DNA of 64,000 nucleotides. It comes from Peptococcaceae bacterium. GTDB lineage: Bacteria > Bacillota > Desulfotomaculia > Desulfotomaculales > Desulfocucumaceae. Shown here piece by piece: positions 49,924 to 58,609 of this stretch (positions are counted from its first letter, which is position 1; the number at the start of each line of letters is the position of its first letter). The notes beneath the pieces were generated by a model, which saw nothing but the letters and a program-made list of their open reading frames with translations, did not search any database and was not told where the DNA came from. The stretch is taken from assembly GCA_023512435.1 (NCBI GenBank), contig JAILZP010000009.1, positions 1-64,000 on the forward strand. The letters run 5' to 3'. The position numbers were made by a program, and so were the translations under genes.

Positions 49924-51515
49924 CAGCGGCCTTCCCCCTTCCCTCCGGGATAGTACGACTTGCGCCAGACGGCAAGGTACCTGGCGCATTCCTCCCCCCA
50001 CCTGTAATCGTCCCAGCCCATGGCCGGGCAGACAATGGCTTTTATCCGGTCCAGGTGGGCGGATCCGCCGTCAGGCAGAACCAGCCCCAGGCGCAGGCGC
50101 CGCAGCAGCAGGTCGTCAAGGTGGACCGCCATCTCATGCCTGGCGGCGTGCTTCAATTCCGCCCAGAGATAGACGCTGCCGGGGATATCCGTCATCTCTC
50201 CGGAAGCGGCCTCTTCCAGCAGCAGACTGACCCTGCGGCCGTAACGGCCGGCCAGCCTCGTCCAGGAATTTGCACCGCCCGGCGGCGGTGAGAAATCTTC
50301 CCCGTGGTAAATTCTTTTATTTCCCAGGGCGGCCCGGTCAAGCCCCGGCATGTCTCCCGCCGCCGCCAGAGCCTGCACGGCCAGCAGCCGGAAGGTGGTC
50401 AGCTTGCCCCCGGTCACCGTCAGCAGCCCGCCCTCGTTAAGGATCAGCATGTCTCTGGATTCCCTGGAGGGATCCTTTTTGCCGCTGCCCACAACCGGCC
50501 GGACCCCGGTAAAGGCGGCCGTGATATCCTCTTTCCGCAGGTCCGGGCCAGGGAAGACCTTTCGCAGGGCGGACAGAAGGTAATCAATTTCCTCCGGCCA
50601 GATGGAGGGGTCGGTATGCAGTTCTTCGCCGCCGTCCAGGTCGGTGGTTCCCGCCACCGTCACCCCTTCCCAGGGGAGCGCGTAAAGAGGCCTCCTGTCC
50701 CCGGGGTGCAGAAAACTAACGGCCCGGTTCAGGGGCAGACGGTGGCGGGGGAAGACCAGGTGGCTGCCGCGAAGCGGCCTGATCAGCGGAGGGCGGCCCA
50801 GACGGCCGCGCAGTTGATCCGCCCAGGCCCCGGTGGCGTTGAACACCGCCTTGGCCCGGACCTCCGCCGTATCACCCGTTAACCTGTCCCGGATCACCGC
50901 CCCGCTGACCCGGCCCGCCCGGTCAAAAAGCAGGTCCGTAACGGGAGCGTGGTTAAGGGCCAGTCCGCCGCCGTCAACGGCCTCAAAAATCAGGCGCAGC
51001 ACCAGCCGGGCGTCATCGGTGGACGCGTCCTGGTAAGCGAAGCCGCCCTGGAGGCCGGGGCCTGCAACGGCCGGGACAAGCGCCTCAAGATCTTCCACGC
51101 TTAGAGAGCGGCGGGTTTTTCGCCCGGCCAGCAGGTCGTATGCCGCCAGGCCGATCCGGTACATGGCCCGCAGCCCGCCCTGTCCGGCGTAAACGGGCAG
51201 CAAAAATTCCAGGGGTTCAACCAGCCCCGGCGCTTCCCGCAGCAGGCGCTCCCTTTCCTTGACCGAATGGCGGGTGACGTTGATCTGCCCCTGCTTTAAG
51301 TAGCGCAGCCCGCCGTGCACCAGTTTGCCGGAACGGCTGGAGGTGCCCCAGGCGAAGTCGTTGCAGTCCACCAGCAGGGCTTTTAAGCCCGTTTCCACAG
51401 CCAGCTTGAAGATGCCTGCCCCGGTTATTCCCCCGCCGATGACCAGAACGTCCCAGGGGCCGGATATTTTTTCCCAGGCGGCCCGGCGAAAGTCCAGCGC
51501 AGGCACAGGCTTCAC
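49923..51515 (-). CDS. FAD-dependent glycerol-3-phosphate dehydrogenase (GlpA/GlpD-like)
   Basis: 530 residues. FAD-binding DVLVIGGGITGAGIFK near residue 22; TSSRSGKLVHGGLRYLKQG is the substrate-loop signature of GlpA/GlpD, and GGKLTTFR closes the domain. A C-terminal extension with helices follows from about 400. It oxidises sn-glycerol-3-phosphate to dihydroxyacetone phosphate, passing electrons to quinone. GTG 51515 is the start, with a G-rich leader. Within a cluster with an FGGY kinase and an AGPS-like enzyme. Confidence 0.87.
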   Translation of the reverse strand: MKPVPALDFRRAAWEKISGPWDVLVIGGGITGAGIFKLAVETGLKALLVDCNDFAWGTSSRSGKLVHGGLRYLKQGQINVTRHSVKERERLLREAPGLVEPLEFLLPVYAGQGGLRAMYRIGLAAYDLLAGRKTRRSLSVEDLEALVPAVAGPGLQGGFAYQDASTDDARLVLRLIFEAVDGGGLALNHAPVTDLLFDRAGRVSGAVIRDRLTGDTAEVRAKAVFNATGAWADQLRGRLGRPPLIRPLRGSHLVFPRHRLPLNRAVSFLHPGDRRPLYALPWEGVTVAGTTDLDGGEELHTDPSIWPEEIDYLLSALRKVFPGPDLRKEDITAAFTGVRPVVGSGKKDPSRESRDMLILNEGGLLTVTGGKLTTFRLLAVQALAAAGDMPGLDRAALGNKRIYHGEDFSPPPGGANSWTRLAGRYGRRVSLLLEEAASGEMTDIPGSVYLWAELKHAARHEMAVHLDDLLLRRLRLGLVLPDGGSAHLDRIKAIVCPAMGWDDYRWGEECARYLAVWRKSYYPGGKGEGR

Positions 51516-51583
51516 CCCCCGCCCTCTTTCCGGGGGACATTCCCCGGTTTTTTTGAAAATACCCGGAGGCGGAATATAGCCTC

Positions 51584-53170
51584 CTAGTACAGCTTTCCTT
51601 CGTTCATCACCCCGGCGGGGTCCAGAACCAGGCCGGCCCCCCGCAGCAGGTCCATTCCCAGCGGGCCTTTTTCCGCCGGAAGGTATTCCTTGTGGTCGAC
51701 GCCCACCCCGTGCTGGTGGCTGATGGTCCCCCCGTGGGCCAGGATGGTTTCACTGGCGGTTTTTTTAAGGCTGCGCCAGCGGGCCAGGGTTTCCTCCGGA
51801 CTGTCCGCCAGCCGGAAGACAAAGGTGGTGTAAATGCTGCAGCCGTCTTTGTACACATGGGAAAGGTGGCTGAAGACGTGCACTTTTTCCCCCGCCTGCC
51901 GCAGGCCTAGGCCGAGGTTGCGGGTCAGATCGGCCTCCAGGTTTTCCACCCTGGACCAGGGCACTGCCGTTTCCAGGGTGTCCACCGCGTAGCCGGCCTC
52001 CCACAGGGTGTTTCTCAGGTAAGGGGTCTTAAAACGGTTTTTATGCCACTCCCGGCCAAAGGCCCGGCCTACCGCCACCCCTCCGTGCCTGCGGACAATC
52101 CTGCCCAGTTCACTGCCGGCGAAGGCCACTTCGCTCCTGGACCCCGCCGCGCCGTATATCATCAGGCATTTCTGCCGCTTTATTCCCCGCAGGCTGAGAT
52201 ATTTATCCAGCCAGCCGATCAGTTTTTGCTTCCCGGACATGGCCAGGGTGGTGGCCGTTTCCACGGCCGTGCTGAGCCGCAGCATAACCAGGGGAAGGCG
52301 GCGGCGGGCCAGTTCCCGGACAGCGCCGATCCCGGAAGTGAAGTCCGGGAAAAAGATGGCGGAAAACTCCTCTGCTTCGGGCAGCAGGCGCACCCGGACG
52401 GCAACCTCGGTCAGGATGCCGAACCTGCCTTCCGAACCCAGGACCAGTTCCCGGAGATCCGGGCCGGCCGCGCTGGCCGGAAATGCCGGCAGTTTCAGGC
52501 TTCCCCGGGGTGTTTCCAGCCGGCCCCCGGCAAAAAGCTGTTCAATGCGCCCGTATCCAAGCGACTGCTGGCCGCTGGACCGGCTGGCCACCCAGCCGCC
52601 TAGGGTGGAGTATTCAAAGGACTGGGGATAGTGCCCCAGGGTGTATCCATGCTCCCGGAGACGGGCCTCGAGGTCCGGCCCCCGCACGCCGGCCTGGAAG
52701 GTGGCCAGATGGCTTTCCGGGTCCAGGTCCAGCAAACGGTTCATCCTTCCCATGTCCACCGTCAGGGAGGGCCGGACGCCCGTTGCGTTGATGTGTCCCA
52801 CCACGCTGGTGCCGCCGCCGTACGGGATCACGACAATGTTGTTGCGCACGGCAAAATCGACCAGTTCCCTGACCTCGGCGCTGCTTTGAGGAAAGGCCAC
52901 TCCGTCGGGAAAAGAACCGATCCGGCCTGAACGCAGGGCAACCCAGTCGGGCAGGCTTTGCCCCCGGGCGTGCCGCAGCCTTGCCTCCGGGTCGTCGGTG
53001 ATCAGGGGGTGACCGGGCAGCCGGCCGGGCGGCACTGCGGCCAGTATTTCTTCCAGGCCGGCGTCCCTGGGCGGACTGCCGGGTCCCGCGTGATCCGATA
53101 AAAATTTTTTCATGTGTTCATTTAAAGGAAATTCTTTTGACTGGTCCCCCCATCCGTTCCAGCGACGCAT
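51584..53170 (-). CDS. Alkylglycerone-phosphate synthase-like FAD flavoprotein
   Basis: 528 residues of the VAO/GlcD superfamily. MRRWNGWGD at the start, PYGGGTSVVGHIN as FAD pyrophosphate loop, STLGGWVASRSSGQQSLGYG and ISHQHGVGVDHKEY are all close to alkyldihydroxyacetone-phosphate synthase, which makes the ether bond of plasmalogens. GGGGGTG precedes ATG 53170. Located upstream of a GlpA/D-like gene and a kinase, it may feed ether-lipid synthesis; a D-2-hydroxyacid oxidation role is the alternative. Confidence 0.83.
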   Translation of the reverse strand: MRRWNGWGDQSKEFPLNEHMKKFLSDHAGPGSPPRDAGLEEILAAVPPGRLPGHPLITDDPEARLRHARGQSLPDWVALRSGRIGSFPDGVAFPQSSAEVRELVDFAVRNNIVVIPYGGGTSVVGHINATGVRPSLTVDMGRMNRLLDLDPESHLATFQAGVRGPDLEARLREHGYTLGHYPQSFEYSTLGGWVASRSSGQQSLGYGRIEQLFAGGRLETPRGSLKLPAFPASAAGPDLRELVLGSEGRFGILTEVAVRVRLLPEAEEFSAIFFPDFTSGIGAVRELARRRLPLVMLRLSTAVETATTLAMSGKQKLIGWLDKYLSLRGIKRQKCLMIYGAAGSRSEVAFAGSELGRIVRRHGGVAVGRAFGREWHKNRFKTPYLRNTLWEAGYAVDTLETAVPWSRVENLEADLTRNLGLGLRQAGEKVHVFSHLSHVYKDGCSIYTTFVFRLADSPEETLARWRSLKKTASETILAHGGTISHQHGVGVDHKEYLPAEKGPLGMDLLRGAGLVLDPAGVMNEGKLY

Positions 53171-53302
53171 ATGCCACACCCCCAGCCTTTATCTTCCGGG
53201 CCGCGCACTTTCCGCCGGATTGACCGCCGCCGCTTTTTATGTAAAATATATTAATTTAACCGGATAGTCAATATATAACCAGATAACGGCGGTGAGGGGG
53301 GG

Positions 53303-53443
53303 ATTGACCATTTCCAAGTGGCCTTACCGCAAAGCGGCGCTGTGCGGGATTTGCGATTCCGGGATGGAACCGCCGGCCCGGATTTGTCCCAAGAAGATAG
53401 AAATTCAGGCCATGGCGCTGGATCAGGGTGGAAAGCGGGTATA
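53303..53443 (+). CDS. Small CXXC protein (46 residues)
   Basis: A short frame with GGTGAGG five bases before TTG 53303. The product has CGIC (residues 14-17) and CPKK (28), resembling half a zinc ribbon, then a short helix. The remainder of the 53171-53657 gap has A+T-rich sequence and several in-frame stops, and I see no other gene in it. Confidence 0.4.
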
Positions 53444-53657
53444 AAAGACATAACAAGATTTTGAGAACATTATGAACAAAATTGGCATTTCAGGAGGAAT
53501 GATCGTGTAATTCTAGAATAACAAGTTTTATGGCAAATAAGTTGAACTCGTACATCTCAGCAAAAAACGAAAACCTGTTACAAATCTGAAAAATGGAGGT
53601 GGGTGATGATCTGAATATTTCTTAATATATAGACTATTAAAAATAAAAGGAGGTTTC

Positions 53658-54686
53658 ATGAAGATGAGACAATTGGCAAAAACGGTCATGTTCTTTTTGC
53701 TGGCGTTAGTCCTGGCGGCGGCCGCCGCCGGCGGCGGCGGCAAAAAAGAAGAAAACAAAGCGGCCGGGGGCGGAAAGAAGATCAATGTCAAGTTTTCCCA
53801 CGTGGTGGCCGACCAGACGCCGAAAGGCCAGGCGGCCCTGAAACTCAAGGAGCTCCTGGAAAAATCCGGCCAGTTTGAGGTGCAGGTGTATCCGTCGTCC
53901 CAGCTTTACGGCGACAAGGAGGAGCTTGAAGCCCTCAGGGCCAACAACGTCCAGCTGATTGCCCCGTCGGTGACCAAGCTGGTGGGATTTGTGCCGGCCT
54001 TCCAGCTGGTTGACATGCCCTTCCTCTTCAAGAGCGACCAGGCCGCGTATAATTTTTACGACGGGCCGAAGGGGCAGGAGCTCATGAACACCTTGAAGCC
54101 CCACGGGATGCTGGGGCTGGGGTGGTGGCCCAACGGGTCGAAGCACTTCACCAACTCCAAACGGCCTCTGAAAACCCCCGCGGACTTCAAGGGGCTGAAA
54201 TTCCGCACCCAGAGCGGCGGCGTCCTGGACGAGCAGTTCAAGGCGCTGGGGGCCGGGTCCCAGACCATAGCCTTCGGTGAAGTGTACCAGGCGCTGAACA
54301 GCAAGGCCGTTGACGGTCAGGAGAACACTTTCAACAACATAGACACCCAGAAGTACGAAGAGGTCCAGAAATATATGACCGTTTCCGGGCACGGCAGGCT
54401 CGACTACGTCCTGATCACCAACACCAAGTTCTGGGACAGCCTGACGCCGGACCAGCAGAAGATCTTTATGGACGCGGTGAAGGAAGCTTCCCTTTATGAG
54501 AGAAAGCTGGCCGATGACCTGAATGCCAAGAGCTTCGAAAAACTCAAGGCCAGCGGAAAAATGGAGATTTACACCCTGACCGACGCCGACCGGGAAGCTT
54601 TTGTGAAAGCCATGCAGCCGGTCTACGATAAGTATGCCAATGTTATCGGCAAGGACTACATTGAAGCGGCCAGGAACAGCAAGTAG
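53658..54686 (+). CDS. dctP: TRAP transporter substrate-binding protein (DctP)
   Basis: 342 residues. A signal sequence (to about residue 24) is followed by a Lys/Gly-rich linker and a DctP-family domain: KFSHVVADQTPKGQAAL at the start, FKGLKFRTQSGGVLDEQFKALG containing the Arg that binds a carboxylate, and VDGQENTFNNI. The region where Gram-positive DctP has a lipobox Cys reads LAAAAAGGGG, so it is either released or anchored otherwise. Starts with AAAGGAGG. First of dctPQM, probably importing a dicarboxylate or other organic acid. Confidence 0.92.
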   Translation: MKMRQLAKTVMFFLLALVLAAAAAGGGGKKEENKAAGGGKKINVKFSHVVADQTPKGQAALKLKELLEKSGQFEVQVYPSSQLYGDKEELEALRANNVQLIAPSVTKLVGFVPAFQLVDMPFLFKSDQAAYNFYDGPKGQELMNTLKPHGMLGLGWWPNGSKHFTNSKRPLKTPADFKGLKFRTQSGGVLDEQFKALGAGSQTIAFGEVYQALNSKAVDGQENTFNNIDTQKYEEVQKYMTVSGHGRLDYVLITNTKFWDSLTPDQQKIFMDAVKEASLYERKLADDLNAKSFEKLKASGKMEIYTLTDADREAFVKAMQPVYDKYANVIGKDYIEAARNSK

Positions 54687-54694
54687 GGAGACCG

Positions 54695-54723
54695 GGGACG
54701 GGTTCCGGCAAGGGACCCGTCCC
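54695..54723 (+). terminator. Strong hairpin between dctP and dctQ
   Basis: GGGACGGGT (54695-54703) pairs with ACCCGTCCC (54715-54723); U tract weak (TCTTG). Likely protects dctP mRNA or reduces transcription into dctQM. Confidence 0.6.
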
Positions 54724-54767
54724 TCTTGAAAAGAAGACCTGTCACGGGCGGAAAGGGGTTGGTTTAG

Positions 54768-55280
54768 CTGCGCAGGATAAGGGAAATTTACGCCGCCCTC
54801 GAGGATTACATATCCGGATTGCTTCTCTTCACCGGGCTGACCCTGATTTTTATCAACGTCATCCTGAGGTATTTTTTCGGCAAGCCAAAGTCGGTGCTGG
54901 ACGAGTTTTCGGTGTATTTCGTGGTTTGGGGGACTTTGATCGGAATAGCGGTGGCCTTGAGAAACAACCACCACATAAAGGTGGACATCCTTTACAATGC
55001 CCTGAATATAAGGGTTAAAAGGTGCGTAAGCATTTTCGCCAACAGCTTGGGACTGGCCTTTGCCTTGTTTTACACCTATTTCGGTTTTGAGCTGGTCCGC
55101 AATTACGTGGAATCCGGGCAGAGATCGACGGACAGCCAGTTTCCCCTGTGGATAGTCAACCTGATCATGCCCATCAGCGGATTGCTGTTCAGCGCCCGCT
55201 TCGTCGATAAACTGTACCTCCTCTTGAAGGACGGAGGCAGGGAGTGGTTCAGGACCGAGGCGGAAGGGGGGCATCATTGA
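54768..55280 (+). CDS. dctQ: TRAP transporter small membrane subunit (DctQ)
   Basis: 170 residues with four membrane segments; the first is LLLFTGLTLIFINVILRYFF and the conserved EFSVYFVVWGTLIGIAVALRNNHHIKVDIL follows. The only ATG/GTG/TTG start is TTG 54819, which would cut into helix 1, whereas GAAAGGGG at 54751-54758 lies nine bases before CTG 54768, giving the LRRIREIYAALEDYISG N-terminus; the CTG start is preferred. Stop directly abuts dctM. Confidence 0.8.
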   Translation: MRRIREIYAALEDYISGLLLFTGLTLIFINVILRYFFGKPKSVLDEFSVYFVVWGTLIGIAVALRNNHHIKVDILYNALNIRVKRCVSIFANSLGLAFALFYTYFGFELVRNYVESGQRSTDSQFPLWIVNLIMPISGLLFSARFVDKLYLLLKDGGREWFRTEAEGGHH

Positions 55281-56570
55281 TTGGAAACCGTTCTTTTATT
55301 TTTTATCTTCGTGATGCTGTTCCTGCTGAACGTGCCCATCGCCGTCAGCCTGGCCGTGGCCGCCCTGGTGGTGCTGGCCACGACCACTGATTTCACCCTT
55401 TACATGATAGCCCAGCGCATGTTCGCGTCCCTCCTGTCGCCCCCGCTGCTGGCCATCCCGTCCTTTGTCTTCGCAGGCGTGGTGATGTCCCACGGGGGGA
55501 TCTCAAAGTACCTGATCGCCGCCCTGAGGGCTTGGTTCGGGCATCTTCCCGGCGGGCTGGCCGTGGTCACCATCGCCGCCTGCGCCATCTTCGCCGCCAT
55601 ATCGGGGTCAAGCCCGGCCACGGCGGCCGCCATCGGGGCGATCATGCTGCCGGCTTTGATCGAGGGCGGCTATCCCAAGCGTTACGCCATGGGTCTGATT
55701 GCCGCCGGCGGGACCCTTGGCATACTGATCCCGCCCAGCGTGACCATGGTTATATTCGGGATCACGGCCGAAGTCTCCATCGGCGACCTGTTCATGGGAG
55801 GCCTGCTGCCGGGCCTGTTCCTGGCCGGCATCCTCATCGTCAGCGCGGTGGTTTACTCCCTGAAAAACAACTTCGGCAGGGCGCCCAGGGCCACCTGGGA
55901 GGAACGGTGGAAAACCACCGTCAAGGCCATCCCCGGGGGTCTGCTGCCTTTCTTCATCCTGGGCAGCATATACGCCGGGGTGGTGACCCCCACCGAGGCC
56001 GCAGTGCTTTCGGTGTTCTATACCCTGGCGGTATCAATTTTTATCTACAGGGAACTGAAGCTGTCCAGCGTCCGGGACATATTGAGAGAATCAATAAACA
56101 TTTCCTCCATGATCTACCTGATTATCTCGGCGGCCATGGTGTTCTCGCTGTTCCTGACGGCGAAACAGGTTCCCCAGCAGGTGTCCGCCTGGATAGCGGA
56201 CAACACCCTGAACAAGTACCTGTTTTTCTTCCTGACCAACATTATGTTCTTCGTCATGGGCACCTTCCTGGAGGCCGTTTCCATCACCCTGATTACCCTG
56301 CCCCTGCTGCTTCCCATAATTTACGCCCTGGATATCGATATCATCCAGTTTGCCGTGGTGATGACCGTGAACATGGAACTGGCCATGATTACCCCGCCGG
56401 TGGGCCTCAACCTCTTCGTGGTCAGCGCCATGGCCAGGGAAAGGCTGGAAGAGGTGGTCCGGGGGGTGCTGCCGTTTATCCTGATCCTGATCGGAGCGCT
56501 GATTTTATTTGTGCTGTGGCCGGATATATCCACCTGCATCCCCAGGGAAGTTATGGGCCACCCGAAATAA
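55281..56570 (+). CDS. dctM: TRAP transporter large membrane subunit (DctM)
   Basis: 429 residues, about twelve helices. NVPIAVSLAVAALVVL, AISGSSPATAAAIGAIMLP, GGTLGILIPPSVTMVIFG and ITPPVGLNLFVV are DctM signatures of the sodium-coupled transporter pore. TTG 55281 starts one base after the dctQ stop, with GGAAGGGGGG upstream. Works with DctP and DctQ. Confidence 0.94.
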   Translation: METVLLFFIFVMLFLLNVPIAVSLAVAALVVLATTTDFTLYMIAQRMFASLLSPPLLAIPSFVFAGVVMSHGGISKYLIAALRAWFGHLPGGLAVVTIAACAIFAAISGSSPATAAAIGAIMLPALIEGGYPKRYAMGLIAAGGTLGILIPPSVTMVIFGITAEVSIGDLFMGGLLPGLFLAGILIVSAVVYSLKNNFGRAPRATWEERWKTTVKAIPGGLLPFFILGSIYAGVVTPTEAAVLSVFYTLAVSIFIYRELKLSSVRDILRESINISSMIYLIISAAMVFSLFLTAKQVPQQVSAWIADNTLNKYLFFFLTNIMFFVMGTFLEAVSITLITLPLLLPIIYALDIDIIQFAVVMTVNMELAMITPPVGLNLFVVSAMARERLEEVVRGVLPFILILIGALILFVLWPDISTCIPREVMGHPK

Positions 56571-56576
56571 TACAGA

Positions 56577-56596
56577 AATCGGGAATTGGGAATTGG
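56577..56596 (+). repeat. Heptamer-type tandem repeat
   Basis: AATCGGGAATTGGGAATTGG, the same degenerate GGGAATT unit as at 41.6 and 47.3 kb, after dctM. Confidence 0.55.
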
Positions 56597-56635
56597 TCTT
56601 CCGTGATGCATTGCCAACCGCCAAACTATTAGCCG

Positions 56636-56658
56636 AAAGAGCCCCTCAGGGGCTCTTT
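56636..56658 (+). terminator. Terminator after dctPQM
   Basis: AAAGAGCCCC (56636-56645) pairs with GGGGCTCTTT (56649-56658), a ten-base-pair stem; the tail is GGTTTGC. Confidence 0.75.
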
Positions 56659-56742
56659 GGTTTGCTTAAGCCCGGCCGTTCTGATATAATTATCCTGTGC
56701 GGCAGGTAAATTATAACAGGAATTAAAGGCGGGGGGATTGTA

Positions 56743-57150
56743 ATGGATGACAATGCCCAGGAAGTTTTGATCCGGGAAGAGAAGACCGGGCTTGGATCAA
56801 TCAAGATCGCCGACGAAGTGGTCAAGATCATTGCCGGGCTGGCCGCCACCGAGGTTCCCGGCGTGGTGGGCATGAGCAGCGGCGTGGTGGGCGGTATAGC
56901 CGAGATGCTGGGCCGCAAGAACATGTCCAAGGGGGTCAAGGTGGAGGTGGGCGAGAAGGAGGCCGCCGTGGACATGTTCGTGGTGATGGAATACGGCACC
57001 CGCATTCCGGACGTGGCCGCCAGGATCCAGGAAAACGTGAAAAAGGCCATTGAAAACATGACCGGACTGACCGTGGTGGAGGTAAACGTGAATGTGCAGG
57101 GCGTGGCCTTTGCCCACGAGGGGAAGGAAGAAGAACACAGGGTTAAATAG
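56743..57150 (+). CDS. Asp23/Gls24 family envelope stress protein
   Basis: 135 residues. GSIKIADEVVKIIAGLAATEVPGVVGMSSG and VDMFVVMEYGTRIPDVAARIQENVKKAIENMTGLTVVEVNVNVQGV are the Asp23 family hallmarks. These cytoplasmic proteins associate with the membrane through AmaP and help cell-wall homeostasis. First gene of a unit with amaP-like, DUF2273 and nusB genes. Confidence 0.9.
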   Translation: MDDNAQEVLIREEKTGLGSIKIADEVVKIIAGLAATEVPGVVGMSSGVVGGIAEMLGRKNMSKGVKVEVGEKEAAVDMFVVMEYGTRIPDVAARIQENVKKAIENMTGLTVVEVNVNVQGVAFAHEGKEEEHRVK

Positions 57151-57173
57151 GTGACCGGGGAGGGAAAGCCGAG

Positions 57174-57704
57174 ATGAACCCTTTTGACCGGGGTTTGATG
57201 GTCCTGTACGCGCTGGCGGGGACATTGTCGGCCGTTGTCTCCGGCCTCTTGCTGGCAGGCTGGGCATGGCCGGAAAAAATATTCAGGGACTTGGCCGGAA
57301 TGCCCGGATTCAACGAGACAGTGTACTCCCTTTTGGCAGTATTTATCCTGGCCGGTATCAGGCTGGCCTGGAAAGGGCTTCATCCCGGGAAAAGGCACGC
57401 CGTGGTGCAGGAGGGATCTCTGGGGAAGGTGCGCATAGCGCTGGCCGCCATTGAGTCGCTGGTGGAAAAGGTGGCCATGGACCAGAGGGGGGTAAAGGAG
57501 GCCAGGGCCGGCGTGGAGGGACTGCCCCGGGGAATCGGGGTCCGGATCAGGGTTGTGGCGGCGCCGGATGTCAACATACCCCAGGTATCCGAGTTGATCC
57601 AGAAAACGGTTAGGGACAGGGTGCTGGAAGTTACGGGGATAGAGGTGCGCGACATCAGGATCTCGGTGGACAACATCGCGGCCCAAAAGCTGCGGGTTGA
57701 GTAG
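57174..57704 (+). CDS. amaP: Alkaline-shock membrane anchor (AmaP-like)
   Basis: 176 residues with two N-terminal membrane segments (about 9-29 and 48-65), then a soluble Asp23-like domain with IRVVAAPDVNIPQVSELIQKTVRDRVLEVTGI. In Staphylococcus AmaP tethers Asp23 to the membrane; the neighbourhood agrees. Located 23 bases after the Asp23 gene. Confidence 0.87.
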   Translation: MNPFDRGLMVLYALAGTLSAVVSGLLLAGWAWPEKIFRDLAGMPGFNETVYSLLAVFILAGIRLAWKGLHPGKRHAVVQEGSLGKVRIALAAIESLVEKVAMDQRGVKEARAGVEGLPRGIGVRIRVVAAPDVNIPQVSELIQKTVRDRVLEVTGIEVRDIRISVDNIAAQKLRVE

Positions 57705-57747
57705 GGGCGGTAAATTCCGCCGGCACAAAAACCCTGACGAGGTGTGA

Positions 57748-57969
57748 ATGGTGGATATTGATCAAATCCTGGAAAACATCCGGAAAAACCCGGGGAAGGC
57801 GGCCGGAACCGCGCTGGGCCTGGTGTTCGGCCTGATCGCCATCACATACGGAATATTTAAGGCTATTTTTGTATCGCTGTGTATTGCTGCCGGTTATTAT
57901 ATCGGCAGGCAGATCGACAGCCGGACCGGCTGGAGGGAATTGTTCTGCGGACGGTTCAGGGAAAAGTAG
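57748..57969 (+). CDS. DUF2273 small membrane protein
   Basis: 73 residues: a short cytoplasmic N-terminus with KNPGKAAGTALGLVFGLIAITYGIFKAIFVSLCIAAGYYIG, a pair of hydrophobic segments, typical of DUF2273, which always accompanies Asp23 and AmaP. Start with GACGAGGTGTGA upstream. Confidence 0.87.
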   Translation: MVDIDQILENIRKNPGKAAGTALGLVFGLIAITYGIFKAIFVSLCIAAGYYIGRQIDSRTGWRELFCGRFREK

Positions 57970-57992
57970 GACCGGCTTCCGGGAGGGTGACA

Positions 57993-58439
57993 ATGGGCAG
58001 AAGACAGGCCAGGGAAGCGGCATTGCAGGCTTTGTTCCAGGTGGACGTGGGCGGCGCGGACCCGGAAAAGGCGTTGGCCGACACGGCGGAAATGACGGGT
58101 ATCGCCCCGGACGACATTGCCTTTATGAGGGAACTGGTTTTGGGGTCATTGAGTCATCTCCGGGACATTGACCGCATTATCTCCTCCCTGAGCAGGGACT
58201 GGAACATCGACAGGCTGGCCAGGGTGGATCACAATATCATGCGGCTGGCCGCATTCGAAATATTGTACCGGGACGACATACCCTTCGGGGCCACGGTGAA
58301 CGAGGCGGTTGAGCTGGCCAAGACCTATGGGGGGGATGACTCCGGTAGGTTTGTAAACGGGATACTGGCCCAGGTCGGCAAAAAAGCCGCTGAATTGAAG
58401 GTCCCCGGGGCCGGGGAGGAAAAGGGGAGACCAGATTGA
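57993..58439 (+). CDS. nusB: Transcription antitermination factor NusB
   Basis: 148 residues. MGRRQAREAALQALFQVD and FVNGILAQVGKK with the DIPFGATVNEAVELAKTYGGDDSGRFVNGIL segment identify NusB. It binds boxA RNA with NusE in ribosomal RNA transcription. ATG 57993 is preceded by GGGAGGGTG. It closes the envelope operon. Confidence 0.94.
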   Translation: MGRRQAREAALQALFQVDVGGADPEKALADTAEMTGIAPDDIAFMRELVLGSLSHLRDIDRIISSLSRDWNIDRLARVDHNIMRLAAFEILYRDDIPFGATVNEAVELAKTYGGDDSGRFVNGILAQVGKKAAELKVPGAGEEKGRPD

Positions 58440-58609
58440 GGATTCCCCTTTTTAATTTTTTTAATAGAAGGCCCTGAAGATCGTCTGGATACATATAAAA
58501 TTTTGTTCATAACAAAAGCCTTTCGGCAGGAATTGAGCCTGATTTCTAGAAAATATTTTTTTTAGAACAGATCACGGTTTAATAAAAAAAATAAGGGAGG
58601 GGAAAAGGT

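Noticed and set aside
53470-53520. Sigma-54 promoter ahead of dctP (TTGGCATTTCAGGAGG)
   Set aside because: The -12 GC element is missing.
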